Origin: Nocardioides panzhihuensis
Lineage (GTDB): Bacteria > Actinomycetota > Actinomycetes > Propionibacteriales > Nocardioidaceae
NCBI RefSeq assembly: GCF_013408335.1
Contig: NZ_JACBZR010000001.1
Coordinates: 1,302,001 to 1,366,000 of the forward strand
Reading direction: 5' to 3'
Length of the DNA stretch: 64,000 nt
In this document: in pieces, positions 46,747 to 54,320 of the stretch
How the letters are laid out: the number at the start of each line of letters is the position of its first letter
Numbering within the stretch: the first letter of the stretch is position 1
Notes under the pieces: model-generated
What the model was told of the DNA's origin: nothing
Database searches by the model: none
The model's input: only the letters and a program-made list of their open reading frames with translations
Position numbers and translations under genes: made by a program

Positions 46747-47679
46747 TCACCGCAACCCGCGCGTCTCGAGCACGGCGCTGCGATGAGGGATGGGATCGAC
46801 CGCCCCGGGGCCGAGGGTGGTCAGGGCGGCTGCATGGACGGCGTACTCGGCGGCGTCACGTGGGCTGGCACCGGCGAGGAGCTGGGCGAGGAAGGCGCCG
46901 TCGAAGGCGTCACCCGCACCTGTGCTGTCGATGGCGTCGACACGTGGCGCGGCGAAGCGGGTGATCTCTCCGCCATGGGCGAGCAGGGCGCCGGCGCTGC
47001 CGAGCTTGAGCACGATGATCCGTGGGCCCAGGTCGACGAGCTTGGCCAGCACGTCCTCGGGAGCGAGGAGGCCGGTGAGCAGGCGCCCCTCGGACAGGTT
47101 GGGCATCACCAGGTCGGCCTCGGTGACGGTCTGCCGGATGACGGCACGGGCACGGCCGGTCTCCCACAGCGCTGGGCGGTGGTTCGGGTCGTAGGAGACC
47201 AGCGTGCCGGCGTCCTTGGCGACCTCGATCGCGCGGAAGACGGCGTCGCACGCCGAGGTGCTGATCGCCTGGCTGATCCCGGAGATGTGCAGAGCCCGGG
47301 TCGTGCGGATCGCCGTCTCCGGAACCCATGCGGGCGACATCCGGGTGGCCGGTGAGTTCGATCGGTAGTAGGTGAACGCGCTGTGCTCGGGGTCGCGGGA
47401 GATGAAGTAGATCCCGGTCGTCCCGTGCGGCTCGCGCTCGACGAGAGCGGTGTCGATGCCCTCGTCGGTCCAGAGTCGGAACAGGGCGTCTCCGAAGGCG
47501 TCGTCTCCGATGCGGGTCGCGTAGCCCACGTCGGCACCAGAGCGACGGGCGGCGACGGCGACGTTGGAGGTGTCCCCGCCGTAGCCGACGCTGAAGGTGC
47601 GGGCGGAGTCGAGCGGCTCGCCGTTCACCGGGTTGAACTCGACCAGCGGCTCGCCGAGGCAGATGAGGTCCGTCACCAC
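46747..47679 (-). CDS. kdgK: PfkB-family sugar kinase, probably 2-keto-3-deoxygluconate kinase
   Basis: A 310-residue ribokinase-fold enzyme. The N-terminal signature is Y-G-G-D-T-S-N-V-A-V-A-A-R-R-S-G (about residues 33-48). The C-terminal signature with catalytic Asp is D-S-T-G-A-G-D-A-F-D-G-A-F-L (about 254-267). G-E-P-L-V-E-F-N-P at the start and Y-Y-R-S-N-S-P-A in the lid are typical of KDG kinases, which phosphorylate 2-keto-3-deoxygluconate to KDPG. The start is a GTG at 47679, one base after the upstream stop; a GTG one codon later is the alternative. It sits between an RraA-like aldolase gene and the importer genes, in the same operon. Confidence 0.82.
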   Translation of the reverse strand: MVTDLICLGEPLVEFNPVNGEPLDSARTFSVGYGGDTSNVAVAARRSGADVGYATRIGDDAFGDALFRLWTDEGIDTALVEREPHGTTGIYFISRDPEHSAFTYYRSNSPATRMSPAWVPETAIRTTRALHISGISQAISTSACDAVFRAIEVAKDAGTLVSYDPNHRPALWETGRARAVIRQTVTEADLVMPNLSEGRLLTGLLAPEDVLAKLVDLGPRIIVLKLGSAGALLAHGGEITRFAAPRVDAIDSTGAGDAFDGAFLAQLLAGASPRDAAEYAVHAAALTTLGPGAVDPIPHRSAVLETRGLR

Positions 47680-47680
47680 G

Positions 47681-48334
47681 TCAGACCCGGTTGTAGAGCT
47701 CGAGCCCGGTCTTGAGCGACCGTGCCTCCAGGATCAGCCTGGTCTGCTCCGACTCGCGCCGCTCGATCTCCTCGGCGGTCTCCAGGACCTGCTCGACGAG
47801 GTCCGCGGGGACACGTACGACACCGTCGGTGTCGGCGACGATCAGGTCGCCCGGGTGGACCTCGACGTCGCCGAGGAGGACCGGCTGGTTGCTCGAGACG
47901 GAGCGGTAGCGCCCGACGGTGGTGGCGGAGACGGTGCCGGCGGCGTAGACGGGAAAGTCCGGGTAGTCGCGGGTGATCTCCTCGACGTCACGGACGGCGG
48001 CGTCGAGGACGACCCCGGCCAGCTCGTTGACCACGGCTCCGGCAGCCATCAGGCCCCCGAAGACGGCGACGTCGGCTCCGCCGGCGGCGATGCAGAGCAC
48101 GCTCCCGGCGGGAGATGCGTCGATCGCGTCCAGCGCGTGGGTCGGGGGCTCGGCGGTGTCGCTGGGCTCCTCCAGCACGGTGACGGCCGGCCCCACCACC
48201 TTGCCCGGCCGTATCTGGCCGACTCGGCCCGCGAGGTAACCGCGGTGTCCGTGCTTCTCGACGGCGTCGGCGACCGAGGCCGAGGCGATTTTCCGGTATC
48301 GGTCGATGATCTGGGGATCGGAAGAGGCGGTCAC
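47681..48334 (-). CDS. RraA-like aldolase/demethylmenaquinone-methyltransferase-like protein
   Basis: A 217-residue protein of the RraA/HMG-aldolase family (class II, metal-dependent). Recognisable parts are S-V-A-D-A-V-E-K-H-G, V-G-P-A-V-T-V, G-G-L-M-A-A-G-A-V-V-N-E-L-A-G-V-V-L-D-A-A-V-R-D-V-E-E-I with the Arg-Asp pair that binds pyruvate and metal in the aldolases, and V-H-P-G-D-L-I-V-A-D-T-D-G-V-V-R-V-P. True aldolases keep that Arg-Asp, so catalysis is plausible; RNase-E-inhibitor RraA proteins are not expected in this setting. The GTG start has AGGAG upstream. As the first gene of the operon with a KDG-kinase it would suit cleavage of a 2-keto acid. Confidence 0.78.
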   Translation of the reverse strand: MTASSDPQIIDRYRKIASASVADAVEKHGHRGYLAGRVGQIRPGKVVGPAVTVLEEPSDTAEPPTHALDAIDASPAGSVLCIAAGGADVAVFGGLMAAGAVVNELAGVVLDAAVRDVEEITRDYPDFPVYAAGTVSATTVGRYRSVSSNQPVLLGDVEVHPGDLIVADTDGVVRVPADLVEQVLETAEEIERRESEQTRLILEARSLKTGLELYNRV

Positions 48335-48423
48335 GCGGACTCCTAGGGTGTGACGAGGGGCGTCGTGCTCAGCCGACGCTAGTGAGCCATGTCACCGCTG
48401 AGAACAATGTCTCTCGTATGCCC

Positions 48424-49422
48424 CTATTCGGATGCCGGATGGATCTGTCGAGGAGGCGCGACCACCTGGCGTACGACGGGCCGCGATCGGTCGACGGGCC
48501 GGGTCCCCGCAGGCGCCGGAGCCTGTGCCAGCGCGGTGAGCACCGTCCGAGCGGCGGGGGAGAGCACGGCGTCGGCGTTCCAGCAGACCGCGACCACCCG
48601 CTCGTGCGGCCCGTTCAACGCTCTGACCCTCACCCCGGAGAGGTCCGAGATCTGGGCAGCCAGCGCGTTGGTGAGTCCGATGCCCAGACCGGCCCGGACC
48701 ATCGAGACCAGGGACTGTGGCTGGTTGGTGGCCTGCACCGGGTGCAGCTCGTAGCCCTCGTCACGGAAGAGCTGATAGGCCTCGAACGAGGGCGGTACGT
48801 CGGACTCCAGACGGCCGATGGAGATGAGGTCGCGGTGGGCGATGTCGGCGACGTCGAGAGGCTTGTCCTCCTCGGCGAGCGGGTCGCCCTCGGGGATGAC
48901 CGCGACGAGCTGCTCGCGCCACAGCGGACGGGTGCGGATCGCACCTTGCTTCGGCCGTGGTGTGACCGGTCGCAGGCACAGGTCGATCTCGCCACGCAGC
49001 AGCGCGCTGTCGAGCTCGAGGGTGTCGGTCTCCACCAGCGAGATCGTGATGTCGGGCTCGGACTCGGCGAGATCGCGGAGGACCTGCGGCATGAAGGCAG
49101 CGCTGGCGCTCGGGTAGGCGCCGAAGTTGACGACGCCGCGGGCGCCACCACGGAAGCTCGACATCTCCGCCTCGGCCAGCTCGACCTCCTGCAGGATCGC
49201 CCGGGCGTGCCGAAGGAGGGCTGCGCCCGCCGGGGTGACCGCCGAGGGTCGTTTGCGGCGGTCGAGGACGGGTACGCCCACGGCCCGCTCGAGGGAGGCG
49301 ACATGCATGCTGACCCGCGGCTGGGAGCGGTGGGTGGCCTCCGCGGCCGAGCTGAACCCACCGGTCTCCACCACCGCCAGGAACGAGACCAGCCACTCGA
49401 GTCGTACGTCGGTGTTCAGCAT
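48424..49422 (-). CDS. LysR-family transcriptional regulator
   Basis: A 332-residue regulator. The winged helix (residues 8-67) has W-L-V-S-F-L-A-V-V-E-T-G-G-F-S-S-A-A-E-A-T-H-R-S-Q-P-R-V-S-M-H-V. A linker helix and a two-lobed ligand-binding domain (about 95-300) follow, with V-N-F-G-A-Y-P-S-A, D-L-C-L-R-P-V-T and V-R-A-G-L-G-I-G-L. A basic, proline-rich tail of about 30 residues is added. GAAGGAA stands before the ATG. It lies between the operon it precedes (same strand) and the dehydratase-like gene (opposite strand), the usual place for a LysR regulator of both; its inducer is probably the cluster's sugar acid or a product. Confidence 0.88.
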   Translation of the reverse strand: MLNTDVRLEWLVSFLAVVETGGFSSAAEATHRSQPRVSMHVASLERAVGVPVLDRRKRPSAVTPAGAALLRHARAILQEVELAEAEMSSFRGGARGVVNFGAYPSASAAFMPQVLRDLAESEPDITISLVETDTLELDSALLRGEIDLCLRPVTPRPKQGAIRTRPLWREQLVAVIPEGDPLAEEDKPLDVADIAHRDLISIGRLESDVPPSFEAYQLFRDEGYELHPVQATNQPQSLVSMVRAGLGIGLTNALAAQISDLSGVRVRALNGPHERVVAVCWNADAVLSPAARTVLTALAQAPAPAGTRPVDRSRPVVRQVVAPPRQIHPASE

Positions 49423-49735
49423 CGCGTTCCTTCGTCGGCAGGTGTGGGGGGTGCACGCGCGGCCGTGGTCGGTGAGGATGCCGGATCATGCCCGTCAAAC
49501 GACTCCGAGTGGCTGTGACGTGCGTCATACCGAAGGTAAACGGTACGACATACCGGGCATTGCGCAACCGGTCGTGGTCTGCCGTGGACTGTTGTGCCGC
49601 CGGGCGGAATGGCGATCTGCCCAGCCCATCAGTTTTCCTGATCGAGGCATCCGGAAGTCGCCGTTGTCAGGGAGACGTCGTCCGCCCTTCACTGATCACG
49701 ACCTACGACGCGTTTCGAACCGAAGGGACAGTTTC
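49423..49735 (+). promoter_or_regulatory. Divergent LysR/dehydratase control region with a candidate operator
   Basis: This 313-base spacer has no gene. At 49524-49549 there is a dyad, gtcataccg-N8-cggtacgac (8 of 9 positions match between arms). It overlaps the region where promoters for the regulator gene and the plus-strand operon would lie. A further ataccg follows at 49550. It is a reasonable LysR box cluster, but this is not proven. Confidence 0.4.
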
Positions 49736-50923
49736 ATGACAGATCATTCCCGCCGCAGCGTCCTCAAGCTCAGTGCGGCCGCCGCGGCTGCGTCCGCAGC
49801 AGCCGTTCACGTCCCGGGAAGTGCGTCCGCCGCCGAGCGGCGACCCGGACCGTACCCGGACGTGACCTGGCCCGGGGAGGTGGCCGAGGGGCCGGACACT
49901 CCGAAGCTGTGCCAGTGGTTCTCCCGGAACCCCGATGAGGCGACGGTACGACGCTGGCGACAGGCCGGGGTCACCGGGGCGCTCGTCACGAATCCGCCGC
50001 CCCTGCCGTGGAGCGCCGAGACCCTGCGGGCCGACCGCGACCGCCTGGAGTCGCAGGGCCTGCACATCACCGCGTACCTCATCGCGGTCTCGCAGTCGAT
50101 CGTCCAGGGCACGGCGGCTCGCGACGCGGACCTGGAGAAGGTCATCGCCTCGGTGCGCGCTGCGGGCGAGGCCGGGATCCCCGTGGTCGAGTACAACTGG
50201 TACATCCACCGGCTCACCGAGGGCTACTACGAGCAGGTCGACCAGACCGACCGGATCGGCGCCGGCTACACGGCCTTCGACGCCGACCGCGAGGTGGACG
50301 GCGTCAAGGTCAGGGACCTGCCACCGCGGGACGGGACGCCCGTCTACACCCGCGAGCAGCTCTGGGAGAACTACGCCTACTTCCTCGAGCGCGTGGTGCC
50401 CGTGGCCGAGGAGGCCGGCGTCCGGCTCGCCGTCCACCCGAACGACCCGCCCTACCAGGTCAGCCGCGGCAACCCGCAGATCATGGGCAGCGTCCCGGAC
50501 TGGCAACGGATGGTGGAGACGGTCGACAGCCCTTCCAACGGGATGACCGTCCACTCCGGGGTCACCGCCGAGGTGGGCTTCGACTCGGTGTCCTTCCTGC
50601 GCTGGATGGCGCGCAAGGACCGGGTCAACCACATCCACTACCGCAATGTCGTGGTCGAGGAGCCGTTCGTGCGCTACGCCGAGGTCTTCCCCGACAACGG
50701 GGAGACCGACATGTTCGCCTTCATGCGTGAGCTGGTGCGCTCGGGCTACCACCTCGGCGTGCTCGCCGAGCACCCGAGGGCGCTCGACTTCGACCGGGAG
50801 AACGGCTCGATCGGCGGCCAGTACGCCGATGTGGGCGGCGGTGGTCACGGTGGCGAGCTCTACGACACCGGCTACGCCCGCGCGATGCTCCAAGCCGCGA
50901 TGATCACCGAGAAGCACCGTTGA
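49736..50923 (+). CDS. Mannonate-dehydratase-like (UxuA-type) TIM-barrel protein with Tat signal
   Basis: A 395-residue protein. The N-terminus S-R-R-S-V-L-K-L-S-A-A-A plus a hydrophobic run ending A-S-A is a twin-arginine signal, so export of a folded, cofactor-bearing protein is predicted. The rest aligns with UxuA: W-E-N-Y-A-Y-F-L-E-R-V-V-P-V-A-E-E-A-G-V-R-L-A-V-H-P-N-D-P-P (about residues 205-234), S-P-S-N-G-M-T-V-H-S-G (the family Cys ligand is His here) and H-I-H-Y-R-N-V. The usual D-H-G-H motif near the end is replaced by A-E-H-P-R-A-L-D. UxuA turns mannonate into 2-keto-3-deoxygluconate. The metal site is altered, so the reaction may differ. GAAGGGA stands before the ATG. Confidence 0.75.
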   Translation: MTDHSRRSVLKLSAAAAAASAAAVHVPGSASAAERRPGPYPDVTWPGEVAEGPDTPKLCQWFSRNPDEATVRRWRQAGVTGALVTNPPPLPWSAETLRADRDRLESQGLHITAYLIAVSQSIVQGTAARDADLEKVIASVRAAGEAGIPVVEYNWYIHRLTEGYYEQVDQTDRIGAGYTAFDADREVDGVKVRDLPPRDGTPVYTREQLWENYAYFLERVVPVAEEAGVRLAVHPNDPPYQVSRGNPQIMGSVPDWQRMVETVDSPSNGMTVHSGVTAEVGFDSVSFLRWMARKDRVNHIHYRNVVVEEPFVRYAEVFPDNGETDMFAFMRELVRSGYHLGVLAEHPRALDFDRENGSIGGQYADVGGGGHGGELYDTGYARAMLQAAMITEKHR

Positions 50924-50953
50924 GCCAGCCCGGGCTGAGCGGGAGGAGCGGTC

Positions 50954-52462
50954 GTGGTCGTCCTCTCCGCTGAGAGCGCGCTCGGCGGCGCCCGCGCCGG
51001 CTTCCGCGCCGCGGCCCGAGCGGTGGCGCCGCTGATCGACGGGTCCGGACGGACGGTCGTGCTCGGTGCCGGGAGCGGGCCACCAGAGGTGACCGCGGAC
51101 GCAGACCGCGTGCTCGCGTCGCTCCGGCCGGACGCGGGTGGAACCCGGCTGGCGCTGCAGGTTCTGCAGCAGGCCGCAGCTGAGGTGGCCCGCGCCGCGG
51201 GTGGCGGTGCGGCCCACACGGTGCTGCTCGCCGATGCTCTCCTGCAGTCGGCTGCGCGCCAGGTGGCGGCCGGGACCGACCCGGTGCAGCTGCGCAACGG
51301 GCTCACGCTCGCGTGCGAGGCCGTGCTCGCAGCGATGGCCGACCAGGCGCACCGGGCGTCGCCCTCCGAGCTGCGACGAGTGGTGGACACGGCCCTCGGG
51401 CCCTGGTCGCATGCCACCGTCTCGACGGCCGGCGATCCGCCCGGTGCGCTCGGATCGCTCGTGATCGAGGCGCTCGACCACTGCGGTCCGAACCGCTCGC
51501 CCAGCGTCGTACCGGCGTTGAGGTATGTGGGGAAGCCGACGCTCGAGGTCGGCGCCGGAGTGGCCCTGGACACCGGCCGGCTCAGCCCGTCGATGGTCAC
51601 CGACCGAGGCGCGGACCTGGCCGAGCTGTACGACGCCAGGGTGCTGCTCTACGACGGACCCGTGCGCTCGGCCGACGAGCTCCTTCCGCTCCTCGGCCGG
51701 CTCGCCGAAGGGCCGGACGGACATCGACCGCTGCTCCTGGTGGCCGATCGAGTCGCCTCGGACGCGCTGGCGGTGCTGGTCGTGAACCATCTCCAAGGAC
51801 CCTTCCAGGTGGTCGCCGTGGCTGCTCCGCACCTGGGCGCCCACCGGCGTGCACGGCTGGGGGAGGCGGCCGCGCTGACCGGCGCGAGCGTCCTCGGCCT
51901 CGAGCGCGGCGTCCCGCTGCAGACCGTCACACCGGACCTGCTCGGTACGGCCCACCGCGTGGAGGTCGACGGACGCCGGTGCCTGATCGAGGGGCACGCG
52001 ACCGGCGCGGACGGCGCCGGTGATCGGTGGGCACGTCTCCGCGTCCCTGCTGACGGCGTCGTCGGGCAGTCGATGCTCCCGGCCGTGCAGAGCGCTGTCG
52101 CCACCGCCTGTGCGGCGGTGGCCGGTGGCGTACTGCCGGCGACGTCTTGGGAGGCGGCCGCGCGCTCGTTGCCGGAGGTCGACCCGACAGGGAGCCGCGA
52201 CGGCGCGGCGTACGCGGTCCGGGGCGCGCTCGAGGTGATGGCCGGTCGCACGCCGTCGGGATCCGTGCTCCCGCTCGCGCTGTTCCAGGCGAGCCTGCGG
52301 GCTGCGTGCTCGGTGACGGGCCTGCTGATCAGCAGCGGCGGGATGGTCCTGGACACCGCGTCAGACTGCCACGCCACCGAGGTGGCCCGGCACGAGGAGC
52401 GCCGGGCTCACCAGGGCGGCCACGGCCACGGCCACGGTCATGGCCATGGTCATGGTCACTGA
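50954..52462 (+). CDS. GroEL-like (Cpn60 family) protein without ATPase motifs, with a His-Gly tail
   Basis: A 502-residue divergent chaperonin homologue. The fold can be followed along its length: A-A-R-A-V-A-P-L-I-D-G-S-G-R-T-V-V-L (GroEL T-L-G-P-K-G-R-N-V-V-L), Q-V-A-A-G-T-D-P-V-Q-L-R-N-G-L, the apical R-P-L-L-L-V-A-D-R-V-A-S-D-A-L-A-V-L-V-V-N and V-A-A-P-H-L-G-A-H-R-R-A-R-L, and S-V-T-G-L-L-I-S-S-G-G-M-V near the end. But the ATP-site motifs are gone: GPKG is D-G-S-G, GDGTTTAT is G-G-G-A-A-H-T-V, and the Asp398 and Asp495 segments lack Asp. The C-terminus is (HG)6-H instead of a GGM tail. The GTG has GGGAGGAG upstream and lies 30 bases after the dehydratase-like gene, so they form an operon. 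Confidence 0.8.
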   Translation: MVVLSAESALGGARAGFRAAARAVAPLIDGSGRTVVLGAGSGPPEVTADADRVLASLRPDAGGTRLALQVLQQAAAEVARAAGGGAAHTVLLADALLQSAARQVAAGTDPVQLRNGLTLACEAVLAAMADQAHRASPSELRRVVDTALGPWSHATVSTAGDPPGALGSLVIEALDHCGPNRSPSVVPALRYVGKPTLEVGAGVALDTGRLSPSMVTDRGADLAELYDARVLLYDGPVRSADELLPLLGRLAEGPDGHRPLLLVADRVASDALAVLVVNHLQGPFQVVAVAAPHLGAHRRARLGEAAALTGASVLGLERGVPLQTVTPDLLGTAHRVEVDGRRCLIEGHATGADGAGDRWARLRVPADGVVGQSMLPAVQSAVATACAAVAGGVLPATSWEAAARSLPEVDPTGSRDGAAYAVRGALEVMAGRTPSGSVLPLALFQASLRAACSVTGLLISSGGMVLDTASDCHATEVARHEERRAHQGGHGHGHGHGHGHGH

Positions 52463-52485
52463 TCGGGCTGCGGGGTAGGTGGTGC

Positions 52486-53910
52486 TCAGCTCCACTGGCG
52501 GTCGTGGCTGTTCTTCCAGTCGTCCCATTCGTCGGTCGGGGCGAAGTACTTCTCGCCCTCGGCGAGGTGCTCGCTGACGACCTCCTCGACCAGCTCGAGG
52601 CCGAGCCCGGGGGCGTCGGAGACGTGGTAGTAGCCCTTGTCGACGAGCGGCTTGGGCAGGCCGGTGACCAGGTCCTCCCAGAACTTCACCTCGGAGGAGT
52701 GCTGCTCGAGCGCCATGAAGTTCTCCGTCGCCGCTGCGACGTGAGCGGCCGCCATCGCGCCGATCGGTGAGCCGGCGTAGTGGATGAACATCGGGATGTT
52801 GTGCTCCTGGGCGAGGTCGCCGATGCGCTTGGTCTCCAGGATGCCGCCCGCCGTTGCGATGTCGGGGTGGATGTAGTCGCACGTGCGGCGCTCGAGGAGC
52901 GGGCGGAAGCCGTCGAGCCCGTAGATGTCCTCGCCCGTCATGATCGGGGTCGATGAGGAGTCGGTGATCTGCTTGAACTCGTCGTGGTGGAACCACGGCT
53001 GGATGTCCTCGAGGTACGCCAGCGAGTACTCCTCCAGCCGCCGGGCGAGACGGATGGCGCTGTTGACGCCGAAGTGGCCGATGTGGTCGATCCCCAGCGG
53101 GATGTCCCAGCCGATGGCCTCCCGCATCGCGGCGGGGAACTTGGCGATCTCGTCCATGCCCTTGTCGGTGATCTCGATCCCCGTGTAGGGGTGCTCGGTG
53201 GAGCCGTAGGAGTCGCTGGGCGGATCGAGGTCGTACTGTCCCAGATCGCCCCAGGGGCCGGCGCCGGTCAGGGTGCCCGGGATCTTCTTGATCAGCTCGA
53301 TCCCGACGTCCATCTTGACGAAGGTGTAGCCGAACTCGTCGATCTTCTCCTTCATCTGCTTGGCGTACCCCTCCGGAGTCTCCGCACCGGCGGTGTCGGT
53401 GTAGAGGCGGATCTTGTCGCGGTACTTGCCGCCGAGCAGCTGGTAGACGGGGACCTCGTACGCCTTGCCGGTGAGGTCCCACATCGCCATCTCGACCCCG
53501 GAGACGCCGCCGCCCTGACGGCCGTGACCGCCGAACTGCTTGATGATCTTGAAGATCTTCTCGACGTTGCAGGGGTTCTCGCCGAGGATGCGGCTCTTCA
53601 GCATGAGAGCGAAGCGCTTGTCGGCGTCGTCGCGCACCTCGCCGTAGCCGCTGATGCCCTGGTTGGTGTCGATGCGGACGATGGGGGAGGTGAACGGTAC
53701 GCCGGCCACCACCGCGATCCGCATGTCGGTGATCTTCAGCTCGCTCGGCGAGGAGGCACGGCGTACGTTCTGGGTCAGGTGGGAGATCTGGTCTTCGATC
53801 GGCCGGTCGAGGATCCGCGAGACGGACACTCCCGCGGTCGCGATCCCGGCGGCGCTGAGGAGTGAGCGTCGGTTGAGGGCAGTGGCAGTGGGGTTTCTGA
53901 ACAGGCTCAT
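52486..53910 (-). CDS. Enolase-superfamily (mandelate-racemase type) sugar-acid dehydratase-like protein with Tat signal
   Basis: A 474-residue protein. N-R-R-S-L-L-S-A-A-G-I-A-T-A-G-V near residue 16 is a twin-arginine signal. The enolase-superfamily capping domain (about 55-175) precedes a barrel in which strand-end metal ligands are seen: Asp in G-I-D-H-I-G-H-F-G, Glu in L-E-D-I-Q-P-W, and Glu in G-E-D-I-Y-G. Later come H-P-D-I-A-T-A-G-G and a catalytic-type His in F-I-H-Y-A-G-S-P. These are the marks of acid-sugar dehydratases of the galactonate/rhamnonate/mannonate groups; the exact substrate is not evident. I use the ATG at 53910. It is convergent with the GroEL-like gene, 23 bases apart. 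Enolase-superfamily enzymes are normally cytoplasmic, so a Tat signal is unusual. Confidence 0.82.
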   Translation of the reverse strand: MSLFRNPTATALNRRSLLSAAGIATAGVSVSRILDRPIEDQISHLTQNVRRASSPSELKITDMRIAVVAGVPFTSPIVRIDTNQGISGYGEVRDDADKRFALMLKSRILGENPCNVEKIFKIIKQFGGHGRQGGGVSGVEMAMWDLTGKAYEVPVYQLLGGKYRDKIRLYTDTAGAETPEGYAKQMKEKIDEFGYTFVKMDVGIELIKKIPGTLTGAGPWGDLGQYDLDPPSDSYGSTEHPYTGIEITDKGMDEIAKFPAAMREAIGWDIPLGIDHIGHFGVNSAIRLARRLEEYSLAYLEDIQPWFHHDEFKQITDSSSTPIMTGEDIYGLDGFRPLLERRTCDYIHPDIATAGGILETKRIGDLAQEHNIPMFIHYAGSPIGAMAAAHVAAATENFMALEQHSSEVKFWEDLVTGLPKPLVDKGYYHVSDAPGLGLELVEEVVSEHLAEGEKYFAPTDEWDDWKNSHDRQWS

Positions 53911-54084
53911 AGATGCAGACAAGTGGATCTGAGCCCGAGGGACAATCGCGCTTTCGTGATCGCTCCATTCCGCTCTCACATGCGGCGGATTCCGGATCCT
54001 GACATAGCGATCTCGAATAGCGGTCGGCTTTCGCCGCAGGTCAGGGGCTGCTACGGAGGGCGATCGGAGTCGGCCCCCGTCCGG

Positions 54085-54231
54085 TCACGGCCACCTCACC
54101 ACGGGCTCGAAGTCCGGGTCGGTGGCGTGGGAACGAGGGGTGGCTCTGGGGCGGTCGGCGCGGATGGCGGCGAACGTTGCGTACGCGGCGACGGTGAGCA
54201 GGACGATGAGGACGAGAAGTGCTGTGTTCAT
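54085..54231 (-). CDS. 48-residue single-pass membrane protein
   Basis: A short ORF, M-N-T-A-L-L-V-L-I-V-L-L-T-V-A-A-Y-A, with one helix (residues 4-22) and a polar tail of 26 residues, A-I-R-A-D-R-P-R-A-T-P-R, ending P-D-F-E-P-V-V-R-W-P. It is divergent from the GlxA-type regulator gene across a long palindrome, which suggests control by that regulator. No ribosome binding site is clear, and I do not recognise the family. Between 53911 and 54084 I see no gene. Confidence 0.45.
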   Translation of the reverse strand: MNTALLVLIVLLTVAAYATFAAIRADRPRATPRSHATDPDFEPVVRWP

Positions 54232-54248
54232 GGCAGTAATTCTGCGCT

Positions 54249-54285
54249 CTTAGGCATTCCTGCCACATTGGCAGAAATGCCTAAG
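54249..54285 (+). promoter_or_regulatory. Long operator-like palindrome upstream of the GlxA-type regulator
   Basis: Arms of 17 bp (54249-54265 and 54269-54285) match at 16 positions around a three-base centre; the inner half-sites are ctgcca and tggcag. A further tctgcca half-site lies 12 bases further on. It sits between two divergent starts and is a likely autoregulatory binding site. Confidence 0.6.
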
Positions 54286-54320
54286 TTGCGCGATTTTCTG
54301 CCAGGTGGCACCCTTCTGAG

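Noticed and set aside
42781..53910. The cluster as a recent integrated element
   Set aside because: I found no integrase, tRNA junction, attachment repeats or base-composition break at its edges, so transfer is possible but not supported by the sequence.
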